Assembly: GCA_022615525.1 (NCBI GenBank)
Contig: JAKEGN010000189.1
Coordinates: 1 to 5,938, forward strand
Direction: 5' to 3'
Length of the DNA stretch: 5,938 nucleotides
Origin: Woeseiaceae bacterium
GTDB lineage: Bacteria; Pseudomonadota; Gammaproteobacteria; Steroidobacterales; Woeseiaceae
Shown: piece by piece, positions 1 through 5,938 of the stretch
How positions within the stretch are numbered: the first letter of the stretch is position 1
Layout: every line of letters begins with the position of its first letter
Position numbers and translations under genes: made by a program
Notes under the pieces: generated by a model
The model's database searches: none
Told to the model about the DNA's origin: nothing
Seen by the model: only the letters and a program-made list of their open reading frames with translations

Positions 1-366
1 CGTGTCCGTCAGCGGAATGACGGCCCAGGTCGCGAGTGCAGGAATTATCGACAGCAGGGGGGCGATCAGGAACAGGAAGCGATTCGACTTCTGCGGTACG
101 ACAATTTCCTTGATCAGGAGTTTGATGACGTCGGCAAAAGGCTGACCGAGGCCGAGCGGGCCTACCCGGTTCGGTCCGATACGGCCTTGCATGTAGCCGA
201 TGACCTTGCGCTCGAAGTACGTGGTGAAGGCCACCGTCAGTATGATGCACACGGTAACAAAAACGATCAGGAAGGTTTTTGCGAACAGGAATTGCGTGAT
301 TGGCGACAGCAGGTTCCAGAAAGCCAGCCATCGCTCCATCACGAAGTCCGGGATCAGCGCGGTCAC
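1..366 (-). CDS. nuoH: NADH-quinone oxidoreductase subunit H (NuoH, ND1 homologue), 3' end outside window
   Basis: NuoH (mitochondrial ND1) is the membrane subunit that joins the peripheral and membrane arms and lines the quinone entry channel. The first 122 codons are visible, in frame to position 1; the family is usually about 330-350 residues, so about two thirds lie to the left. A first hydrophobic helix spans roughly 27-51. It is followed by the signature loop ERKVIGYMQGRIGPNRVGP (52-70) and ADVIKLLIKE (78-87), which lie near the quinone site, and a second helix spans about 97-119. I place the start at GTG 366-364, overlapping the nuoG stop (GTGA), with AGAGGG 8 bases upstream; this repeats the junction style of the operon. 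An ATG at 339-337 (codon 10) is the alternative but has no clear ribosome site. Seen: reading frame and motifs. Known from the family: role. Confidence 0.96.
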   Translation of the reverse strand, partial: MTALIPDFVMERWLAFWNLLSPITQFLFAKTFLIVFVTVCIILTVAFTTYFERKVIGYMQGRIGPNRVGPLGLGQPFADVIKLLIKEIVVPQKSNRFLFLIAPLLSIIPALATWAVIPLTDT

Positions 367-2534
367 CGCTGCCGCCCTCTTGCCGCGCCCCGCCGCGCTT
401 CGGGCGTGAGTTGCAATGCCTTGGCGCGACGCACGACAGGGTCGACGCCGTACATCGGTACATCGACCGACGTTGTCGAGCCGGTCTTGCCGCTGCCCGC
501 AGGCAACGTCCGCGTTCCGTTGTAGCGATTGTCCGGTTTCAACTCGCCCAGCGCCGTCCGCAGCTCATTGCGCAGCTCCTCGCTGGACTCATAGTCGAAT
601 CCGTCCGCATCGAGCAGGTTGCCCAGAACACGCAACACTTTCCAGCCGGGACGGGATTCTCCGAGAGCATTGGCGATGCCGGCAAAACTTTGCCATCTGC
701 CCTCGCAATTCACGAACGTACCCGACGTTTCCGCGTAAGTTCCGATCGGCAGCATCAAATCGGCGGACTGGCGCAAGCTCTCGCAATCGTAAGCGGTAAA
801 GGCGGCGACGAAACCTGCTGCCGACAGCCGCGACAACACGTCCCGGCCCGCTATATCGCGATCGGGTTCTATGCCAAACAGCAACATGGCATCCAGTTCC
901 GCATCCAGCATGCGCGCAACGTTCAGTCCGGCGTGCTGGCGTCGCCGACCGCCTGCGCTTCGATGCGGCAATACTCCCGCGAGGCAGGCCCCCGCCGAGT
1001 TCGGGCCTTCCGAGACGAACCCGAGGCGTGCCCCGGTCAGTTCTGCGATCGCAGCCGACAACGCACGAATAGCCGAATACGCGGGATGGCGAATTGCAAC
1101 CTGGCCGATAAGCACCAGTCCGTTGGCGGCATTTTCCAGCATCGCTGCCACAGCCTGCTGCGTACTGTCGGGACTGACGCCTTTGCAAAGCTGGCGCAGC
1201 GCAGGCGGCATGGTCTTGGCGCCGCCGGCCGCAACGACGACACCGGAAAGCAGCTTGACGAGGTCGGCCCCCTCGAGCTTTGCCGCAATCTTGAAGTGGT
1301 ACTGCCCGATCTCCTCGTCCGCGATGGCGACCTGCGTGCCGCGCAGCGCCGCTTTTCTCACGCGGTGCGCAAGTATGGGTGCCTCGGCCCTGAGCTTCGA
1401 ACCCGCGACGAGTATCGCCCCGCAGCTTTCAATTTCCGCAATCTCGCAGCCCAGCCACGGGAAAAGCCCATCGGCATCATCGTCGGAAAAATCCTGCTGC
1501 CGCAACCGGTGGTCGATATTCGCCGTTCCAAGATGTGAGGCGAGCCGTGACAGCAAATGAGATTCTTCGACGGTGCTGCAGGGTGAGGCCAGTATCCCGA
1601 GCTTCTCCGGATCGACTCGTCCGATCTTCTCGGCGAGTTCCTGCAGCGCATCGTCCCAGCCTATGTCCTGCCATTTGTCCGCGCGCCGGATGCGCGGCGT
1701 CAACAGGCGGTCACCGCTGTAAATTCCTTCGTAAGCGAAGCGGTCCCGGTCGCTGATCCAGGTCTCGTTGATCGCTTCGTTGGGCCGCGGCACGATGCGC
1801 TTGACCGTCCCGCGCAGTACGTGGGCATACAGGTTCGAGCCCACACAATCGTGCGCCCCGATGCTGGCGCGCTGGGTCATTTCCCAGGCGCGCGCGCTGT
1901 ACCGGTACGGCTTGTTGTTCAAAGCTCCCACCGGGCAGAGGTCGATGATATTCGCGGACAGTTCGTGATCGATACTCTTCTCTATATAGGTACCGATCTT
2001 CATGTTCTCGCCGCGTTCGGTCGTGCCGAGTTCCTGCAGTCCGGTTATCTCTTCGCCAAAACGTATGCACCGGGTGCAGTGGATGCAACGCGTCATGTCC
2101 GTCGATACGAGCGGGCCGATGTCCTTGTCCTTCACGACCCTTTTTTTCTCGTGATATCGCGATACATCGCGGCCGAACCCCATGGCGAGATCCTGCAACT
2201 CGCACTCCCCGCCCTGGTCACAGATCGGGCAGTCCAGCGGATGGTTGATCAGCAGGAACTCCATGGTGGCTTTCTGTGCCGCGATGGCCTTGGGCGATTT
2301 CGTGAAGACAGTCATGCCCTCGGTTACCGGCGTTGCGCACGCGGGCATGGGTTTGCCGATTTTCTGCACTTCGACGAGGCACATCCGGCAGTTCGCGGCC
2401 ACGCTCAGTTTCTCGTGATAGCAGAATCGTGGTACGTAGGCGCCAATCGCGTCGGTAGCCTGTATGAGCATCTGGCCCTTGCGCGCCTGCACGGCCTTGC
2501 CATCGACGACTATGTTGACCAGGTCGTCGCTCAC
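363..2534 (-). CDS. nuoG: NADH-quinone oxidoreductase subunit G (NuoG, 75 kDa iron-sulfur subunit)
   Basis: NuoG carries the electron wire from NuoF towards NuoI. The 723-residue product begins with a ferredoxin-like domain whose Cys38, Cys49, Cys52 and Cys66 match cluster N1b. Next comes the His-Cys3 site of N5 (His98, Cys102, Cys105, Cys111 in HPLDCPICDQGGEC), then the N4 ligands Cys150, Cys153, Cys156 and Cys200. From about residue 222 it resembles molybdopterin oxidoreductases but serves a structural role. The extra N7 cluster of some NuoG proteins is absent: its ligand positions appear as Gly226, Asp229, Ser233 and Ser261. The start is GTG at 2534-2532, overlapping the nuoF stop (GTGA), with GGAG 8 bases upstream; the family-like N-terminus (NIVVDGK) supports it. 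The last conserved block, VDVPMYGVDPVVRRAKALQ, is at 690-708 and the protein stops 15 residues later. That is shorter than many beta- and gammaproteobacterial NuoG proteins of about 740-900 residues (from memory). Confidence 0.97.
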   Translation of the reverse strand: MSDDLVNIVVDGKAVQARKGQMLIQATDAIGAYVPRFCYHEKLSVAANCRMCLVEVQKIGKPMPACATPVTEGMTVFTKSPKAIAAQKATMEFLLINHPLDCPICDQGGECELQDLAMGFGRDVSRYHEKKRVVKDKDIGPLVSTDMTRCIHCTRCIRFGEEITGLQELGTTERGENMKIGTYIEKSIDHELSANIIDLCPVGALNNKPYRYSARAWEMTQRASIGAHDCVGSNLYAHVLRGTVKRIVPRPNEAINETWISDRDRFAYEGIYSGDRLLTPRIRRADKWQDIGWDDALQELAEKIGRVDPEKLGILASPCSTVEESHLLSRLASHLGTANIDHRLRQQDFSDDDADGLFPWLGCEIAEIESCGAILVAGSKLRAEAPILAHRVRKAALRGTQVAIADEEIGQYHFKIAAKLEGADLVKLLSGVVVAAGGAKTMPPALRQLCKGVSPDSTQQAVAAMLENAANGLVLIGQVAIRHPAYSAIRALSAAIAELTGARLGFVSEGPNSAGACLAGVLPHRSAGGRRRQHAGLNVARMLDAELDAMLLFGIEPDRDIAGRDVLSRLSAAGFVAAFTAYDCESLRQSADLMLPIGTYAETSGTFVNCEGRWQSFAGIANALGESRPGWKVLRVLGNLLDADGFDYESSEELRNELRTALGELKPDNRYNGTRTLPAGSGKTGSTTSVDVPMYGVDPVVRRAKALQLTPEARRGAARGRQR
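375..380 (-). promoter_or_regulatory. Ribosome binding site for nuoH (supports the GTG start)
   Basis: AGAGGG on the minus strand, 8 bases before the GTG at 366, within the last codons of nuoG. The site is well spaced for the GTG and too far (about 35 bases) from the alternative ATG at 339, so it favours the GTG start. Confidence 0.6.
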
Positions 2535-3838
2535 GCTGCCCGCTCCGCCGGGTTGTCGACAATGCTGCGCCCGTGATGTCGCACCATGTACTCGAATTCG
2601 TGCCTGAAGTATTTCAGAAAACTCTGCACCGGCCAGGCCGCTGCATCGCCGAGCGCACAGATCGTGTGTCCTTCGATCTTGTTCGCGACGTCGACCAGTT
2701 TATTCAGGTCGTCTTCGGTGCCCTTGCCTTCGACAATGCGCGTCAACATGCGGTACAGCCAGCCGGTGCCCTCGCGGCACGGTGTGCACTGGCCGCAGGA
2801 TTCGGCCATGTAGAAACGCGAGATTCGCCGCAGCACCTTGACCATGCAGGTGGTTTCATCCATGACCATTACGGCACCCGTGCCGAAAGACGAGCCGGCT
2901 TTTTGCAGGGAGACATAGTCCATGGTGCAGTTCATGATGACATCCGCTTTCATCACCGGAACCGACGAGCCACCCGGAATGACGGCTTTGAGCTTTCTGC
3001 CGCCACGCACGCCACCGCAAAGCTCCAGCAGGTCCCGAAACGGGATACCCATGGGCAATTCGTAGTTGCCCGGTTTTTCGATGTGCCCGGACACTGAAAA
3101 CTGCGCGGTACCGCCTGAATTCTCCGGGCCGAGTGCCGCGAACCATGCCGCCCCGTTCCTTATTATGGCGGGCACGCTCGCAAGGCTCTGTGTGTTATTG
3201 ATGGTCGTGGGCTTGCCGTACAGGCCGAAGTTGGCCGGGAACGGCGGCTTGAAGCGTGGTTTGCCCTGCTTGCCTTCGAGCGATTCCAGCAATGCCGTTT
3301 CCTCGCCACAAATGTAGGCCCCGGCACCGACGAACGTGTGCAGGTCAAAGTCGATCCCGGAGTTCTGGATATTCCTGCCAAGAAGGCCGGCGTCATACGC
3401 CTCCTTCAATGCCGCTTCGAATCGCGGCACGGGCTCGTCGATGAATTCGCCGCGGATATAGTTGTAGGCGACGGTTGCTCCCATGGCATAGCCGGCGATG
3501 GCCATGCCTTCGATCAGGCAATGCGGGTTATAGCGCAGCACTTCGCGGTCGTGACAGGTGCCCGGCTCGCTTTCATCGGAATTGCACACCAGGTACTTCT
3601 GCACCGGGGCGGTTCGCGGCATGAAACTCCACTTCAGCCCGGTGGGGAAGCCGGCACCGCCGCGACCACGAAGTCCCGATGCTTTGACCTCGGCAATAAT
3701 CTGTTCCGGCGTCAGCTCGCCGGCCAGCACCCTGCGCCATGCCTTGTAACCGTCATGCTTCAGGTACGTTTCGAGCGTCCACGAGTTCGGCGACCCGAAG
3801 GTGTTGAAGCACACCAGGTTCTGCGGGTAACCGGTCAT
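2531..3838 (-). CDS. nuoF: NADH-quinone oxidoreductase subunit F (NuoF, 51 kDa, NADH- and FMN-binding)
   Basis: NuoF is the catalytic entry point of complex I. It binds NADH and FMN, takes a hydride from NADH, and passes electrons to its [4Fe-4S] cluster N3. The 435-residue product shows the FMN/NADH loop GLRGRGGAGFPTGLKW (55-70), the acidic NSDESEPGT loop (86-94) near the nucleotide site, and GAGAYICGEETALLES (171-186). KPPFPANFGLYGKPTTINNT (197-216) is also conserved. The N3 ligands are Cys348, Cys351 and Cys354 in SCGQCTPC, with Cys394 in HTICALGD. Length is normal for the family. The ATG at 3838-3836 overlaps the nuoE stop (ATGA). Only a weak GGA about 9 bases upstream precedes it, so translation may rely largely on coupling to nuoE (inference). 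It ends in a GTGA overlap with nuoG. NuoE, NuoF and NuoG form one detachable module, matching their adjacency. No odd residue was noticed. Confidence 0.98.
   Translation of the reverse strand: MTGYPQNLVCFNTFGSPNSWTLETYLKHDGYKAWRRVLAGELTPEQIIAEVKASGLRGRGGAGFPTGLKWSFMPRTAPVQKYLVCNSDESEPGTCHDREVLRYNPHCLIEGMAIAGYAMGATVAYNYIRGEFIDEPVPRFEAALKEAYDAGLLGRNIQNSGIDFDLHTFVGAGAYICGEETALLESLEGKQGKPRFKPPFPANFGLYGKPTTINNTQSLASVPAIIRNGAAWFAALGPENSGGTAQFSVSGHIEKPGNYELPMGIPFRDLLELCGGVRGGRKLKAVIPGGSSVPVMKADVIMNCTMDYVSLQKAGSSFGTGAVMVMDETTCMVKVLRRISRFYMAESCGQCTPCREGTGWLYRMLTRIVEGKGTEDDLNKLVDVANKIEGHTICALGDAAAWPVQSFLKYFRHEFEYMVRHHGRSIVDNPAERAA
2543..2546 (-). promoter_or_regulatory. Ribosome binding site for nuoG (supports the GTG start)
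   Basis: GGAG on the minus strand, 8 bases before the GTG at 2534. No ATG near this position would give the conserved NuoG N-terminus, so this element together with the GTGA overlap fixes the start. Confidence 0.6.
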
Positions 3839-4326
3839 TCGAGTTCGTCCAGGATGGCATCGACCTTCGCGATCGTGAGATTTTCGTAGTACTTATGGTC
3901 CACCATCATCATCGGCGCACCGCAGCAGGCGGCGAGGCACTCTTCTTCTTTCTTCAGAAAGACGCGTCCGTCACCAGTGCTTTCCCCCAGCCGGATTCCC
4001 AGCTTGTCCTCGACGTGCGCAACGATGTCATCGGCACCGCGCAGCATGCAGGACACATTGGTGCAGATTGCAACGCTGTGCCGTCCGACCGGCCTGGTCT
4101 GGAACATCGAGTAGAAAGTCGCCACCTCGTAGACCTGGATCGGAGGCAACTGCAGGTAATCCGCCACCCCATCCATCAACTCGACAGTCAGGTAGCCATC
4201 GTTCTCGTGCTGCACCGCATGCAGTGCGCCGATCACGGCGGAGCGCTTGCGGTCCTCGGGAAATTTCGCCGTCCAGCGATCAATCTCCTCGCGCACATGT
4301 TCCGACAGCACTTCGGAGGCACTCAT
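3835..4326 (-). CDS. nuoE: NADH-quinone oxidoreductase subunit E (NuoE, 24 kDa subunit)
   Basis: NuoE is the thioredoxin-like 24 kDa subunit of the NADH dehydrogenase module. It holds the [2Fe-2S] cluster N1a close to the FMN of NuoF, off the main electron path. The 163-residue product has a helical N-terminal part (about 1-75, including VYEVATFYSMF at 65-75) and a thioredoxin-like C-terminal part. The four cluster cysteines are Cys88 and Cys93 in CTNVSC, and Cys130 and Cys134 in CLAAC, giving the expected Cx4C...Cx3C pattern. Cys135 directly follows and is probably not a ligand. The length fits the family (about 160-180). The ATG at 4326-4324 overlaps the nuoD stop (ATGA), and a GAGG stands 7 bases upstream. 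The gene ends in another ATGA overlap with nuoF, as expected for partners made in equal amounts. Seen: motifs and overlaps. Known from the family: cluster identity. Confidence 0.97.
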   Translation of the reverse strand: MSASEVLSEHVREEIDRWTAKFPEDRKRSAVIGALHAVQHENDGYLTVELMDGVADYLQLPPIQVYEVATFYSMFQTRPVGRHSVAICTNVSCMLRGADDIVAHVEDKLGIRLGESTGDGRVFLKKEEECLAACCGAPMMMVDHKYYENLTIAKVDAILDELE

Positions 4327-5576
4327 CTGTCAACCTCGCCGAATACGATGTCCTGCGTGCCGATGACCGCTACGACATCCGCAAGCATATGGCCTTCGAC
4401 CATTTCCGAGATCGCCGACAAATGCGCGAAGCCGGGCGCGCGAATTTTCACCCGGTAAGGTTTGTTCGCGCCATCCGAAATGAGATAAATACCGAACTCG
4501 CCTTTTGGATGTTCGACCGCGGCGTAGGCCTCTCCGGCTGGTACACAATATCCTTCGGTAAACAATTTGAAATGGTGGATGAGCGACTCCATGTCATCCT
4601 TCATTTCGATACGAGCCGGCGCCACCACCTTGTGATCATCGACGATCACCGCGCCGGGATTGGCGCGCAGCCAGTCGACGCACTGCTTGATGATGCGGTT
4701 GGATTGCCGCATTTCCTCGACGCGCACTAGGTAGCGGTCGTAGCAGTCACCGTTGACGCCGACCGGTATGTCGAATTCCAGCCGGTCATAGACTTCGTAC
4801 GGCTGTTTTTTCCTCAGATCCCACTCGACGCCCGAGCCACGCAGCATCGGCCCGGTAAAGCCGAGCTGCAGCGCACGCTCCGGTGACACCACGGCAATAT
4901 TGACCGTCCGCTGCTTCCAGATCCTGTTGTCGGTCAGCAGCGTTTCATACTGATCGACACAACCTGGAAACTTGGCCGTGAACGCATCGATGAAGTCCAG
5001 AAGTGAGCCTTGACGAATCGCATTCAGTGCATCGACGCGTTTCTGGCTTCGCCACTTCGACGGCTGGTATTTGGGCATCGAGTCCGGCAGGTCACGAAAC
5101 ACGCCACCCGGCCGGTAATACGTTGCATGCATCCGCGTGCCCGAGACCGCCTCGTAACAGTCCATCAGGTCTTCCCGTTCGCGGAAACAGTACAGGAACA
5201 TGGTCATCGCGCCGATGTCGAGGCCGTGCGCTCCCAACCACATCAGGTGATTCAGTATCCGGGTAATTTCATCGAACATTACGCGTATGTACTGGGCGCG
5301 GAGCGGCGGAACGATACCCAGCAGTTTTTCGATCGCGAGTACGTAGCTGTGCTCGTTGCACATCATCGACACGTAGTCGAGCCGGTCCATGTAGCCGATA
5401 CTCTGGCTGTACGGTTTCGATTCGGCCAGTTTTTCCGTGGCACGGTGCAACAGGCCGACATGCGGATCCGCGCGCTGGATGACTTCGCCGTCCATTTCGA
5501 GTATCAGCCGGAGGACTCCATGGGCAGCTGGATGCTGCGGCCCGAAGTTCATTGTGTAGCTCTGGATCTCAGGCAT
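4323..5576 (-). CDS. nuoD: NADH-quinone oxidoreductase subunit D (NuoD, 49 kDa subunit)
   Basis: NuoD is the 49 kDa subunit of complex I, related to the large subunit of NiFe hydrogenases; with NuoB and NuoH it forms the ubiquinone site. From ATG at 5576 the product is 417 residues, the usual length for stand-alone NuoD. It opens MPEIQSYTMNFGPQHPAAHG as relatives do. By spacing to the well-studied homologues, His19 (in AAHG) and Tyr68 (in RLDYVSMM) match the quinone-headgroup ligands, which are 49 residues apart in those proteins. Other conserved blocks are GLLHRATEKL (41-50), MHATYYRPGG (149-158) and SDGANKPYRVKIRAPGF (367-383). The hydrogenase nickel cysteines are absent, as expected. An in-frame ATG at 5606 would add ten residues (MHRISRTDRR) inside nuoC; it is disfavoured because those residues are not family-like, while an AAGGA site precedes 5576. 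The stop overlaps the nuoE start in ATGA. Confidence 0.97.
   Translation of the reverse strand: MPEIQSYTMNFGPQHPAAHGVLRLILEMDGEVIQRADPHVGLLHRATEKLAESKPYSQSIGYMDRLDYVSMMCNEHSYVLAIEKLLGIVPPLRAQYIRVMFDEITRILNHLMWLGAHGLDIGAMTMFLYCFREREDLMDCYEAVSGTRMHATYYRPGGVFRDLPDSMPKYQPSKWRSQKRVDALNAIRQGSLLDFIDAFTAKFPGCVDQYETLLTDNRIWKQRTVNIAVVSPERALQLGFTGPMLRGSGVEWDLRKKQPYEVYDRLEFDIPVGVNGDCYDRYLVRVEEMRQSNRIIKQCVDWLRANPGAVIVDDHKVVAPARIEMKDDMESLIHHFKLFTEGYCVPAGEAYAAVEHPKGEFGIYLISDGANKPYRVKIRAPGFAHLSAISEMVEGHMLADVVAVIGTQDIVFGEVDR
4334..4337 (-). promoter_or_regulatory. Ribosome binding site for nuoE
   Basis: GAGG on the minus strand, 7 bases before the nuoE ATG at 4326 and inside the last codons of nuoD. Position and sequence fit a Shine-Dalgarno element, so nuoE can recruit its own ribosomes besides those terminating on nuoD. 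Confidence 0.6.
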
Positions 5577-5938
5577 TCTTCGGTCCGTCCTTGAGATCCG
5601 GTGCATAACGATTGTCTTCGCGAATCACTTTCGGCACCAGGGTACGGGGCTCGATCGTAACCGGCTGATAGGCCACGCGCCCCTTGTCGGCGTCGTAGCG
5701 CACTTCGACGTTGCCGCTCAAGGGAAAGTCCTTGCGGAACGGGTGACCGATAAAGCCGTAGTCAGTCAGGATGCGACGCAGGTCCGGATGCCCGTCAAAC
5801 AGTATGCCGAAGAGATCGAATGCCTCGCGCTCGAACCAGTTGGCCGAGTTCCAGACCTCGACGACGCTCGGCACTATCGGCGGATTCTCCGTACCGGTGT
5901 ATACCCTCAATCGAAGCCTGCAATTGTGCCGTATGGAA
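5569..5938 (-). CDS. nuoC: NADH-quinone oxidoreductase subunit C (NuoC, 30 kDa subunit), 5' end outside window
   Basis: NuoC is a peripheral-arm subunit of complex I that packs against NuoD and helps hold the quinone-binding module; it carries no cofactor. The visible 122 C-terminal residues contain the family hallmark: ANWFEREAFDLFGI, then GHPDLRRILTDYGF, then GHPFRKDFPLSG, followed by the usual VTIEPRTLVPKVIRED tail. Non-fused NuoC is usually about 200 residues, so roughly the first 80 lie beyond the right edge. The frame stays open to position 5938 and the residues there (RLRLRV before TGTENPP) fit the family, so the TTG at 5910 is an internal leucine and not a start. The gene ends with TGA at 5571-5569, inside the beginning of nuoD (8-base overlap). 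It is a separate gene from nuoD, unlike the fused nuoCD of enterics. Seen: motifs and frame. Inferred: total length. Confidence 0.96.
   Translation of the reverse strand, partial: SIRHNCRLRLRVYTGTENPPIVPSVVEVWNSANWFEREAFDLFGILFDGHPDLRRILTDYGFIGHPFRKDFPLSGNVEVRYDADKGRVAYQPVTIEPRTLVPKVIREDNRYAPDLKDGPKNA
5588..5592 (-). promoter_or_regulatory. Ribosome binding site for nuoD
   Basis: On the minus strand AAGGA lies 11 bases before the ATG at 5576, within the last codons of nuoC. The spacing is at the long end for a Shine-Dalgarno site. It supports the 417-residue NuoD over the longer form starting at 5606, which has no comparable purine run in front of it. Confidence 0.55.

Noticed and set aside
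589..1188. Additional minus-strand open frames overlapping nuoG (589-1188, 1711-2205, 2218-2562).
   Set aside because: They are out-of-frame readings of nuoG with no domain and no start context; the nuoG frame is continuous and fits the family throughout.
300..1538. A 412-codon open frame on the plus strand opposite the 3' half of nuoG.
   Set aside because: It lies fully antisense to an intact, family-matching gene. Its translation is rich in Arg, Ala and Gln with no recognisable domain, as expected from the complement of GC-rich codons. There is no convincing ribosome site or independent context.
1821..2576. A 251-codon open frame on the plus strand opposite the 5' half of nuoG.
   Set aside because: It is antisense to the cysteine-ligand region of nuoG, whose conservation explains the sequence. 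The translation shows no known family and looks like a codon-bias shadow. The same holds for plus-strand frames at 2573-3097, 3338-3889, 3895-4458, 4068-4730 and 5010-5594.
5569..5910. A 113-residue NuoC starting at 5910.
   Set aside because: The codon at 5910-5908 is TTG inside the conserved RLRLRV segment, and the frame remains open to the window edge with family-like residues. The true start lies outside the window.
1..5938. A hidden accessory system, CRISPR array, mobile element, riboswitch, terminator or internal promoter.
   Set aside because: The six genes overlap end to end with no spacer DNA. I saw no regularly spaced repeats, transposase fragments, terminal inverted repeats, or hairpin followed by a T-run at a gene end. 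The window is ordinary complex I operon sequence.

Overview
The window is a continuous, leftward-transcribed (minus strand) piece of a nuo operon encoding the proton-pumping NADH:quinone oxidoreductase (respiratory complex I, NDH-1). In transcription order, from right to left, it holds the 3' part of nuoC, complete nuoD, nuoE, nuoF and nuoG, and the 5' part of nuoH. Both end genes are cut only by the window edges. I see no frameshift, stop or insertion in any of the six genes.

The organism is most likely a member of the Pseudomonadota, and probably of the Gammaproteobacteria. The reasons are separate nuoC and nuoD genes (not the fused nuoCD of enterics), a 163-residue NuoE, a NuoG of the type lacking the N7 cluster ligands, and NuoF and NuoD wording that resembles non-enteric gammaproteobacterial subunits. 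This placement rests on remembered family sequences, not a search, and a betaproteobacterium cannot be excluded. Base composition looks moderately GC-rich and uniform, with no sign of transferred DNA.

Layout: positions 5938-5569 are nuoC and 5576-4323 nuoD (matrix-arm subunits next to the quinone site). Positions 4326-3835 are nuoE, 3838-2531 nuoF and 2534-363 nuoG (the NADH dehydrogenase module carrying FMN and most of the iron-sulfur clusters). Positions 366-1 are the start of nuoH (membrane subunit that helps form the quinone cavity). Every gene overlaps the next: nuoC/nuoD by 8 bases, and the other four pairs by exactly 4 bases (ATGA or GTGA). There is therefore no intergenic DNA, promoter, terminator, RNA gene, repeat array or mobile element in the window. 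nuoA and nuoB are expected to the right and nuoI-nuoN to the left, outside the window.

Together the products move electrons from NADH (FMN in NuoF) through the N3, N1b, N4 and N5 clusters towards ubiquinone at the NuoD/NuoH interface. NuoE carries the off-path cluster N1a. This is a core housekeeping region. I found no new system here. The points most worth a second look are a NuoG whose C-terminus seems shorter than in many relatives, and the uniform chain of overlapping starts, two of them GTG.
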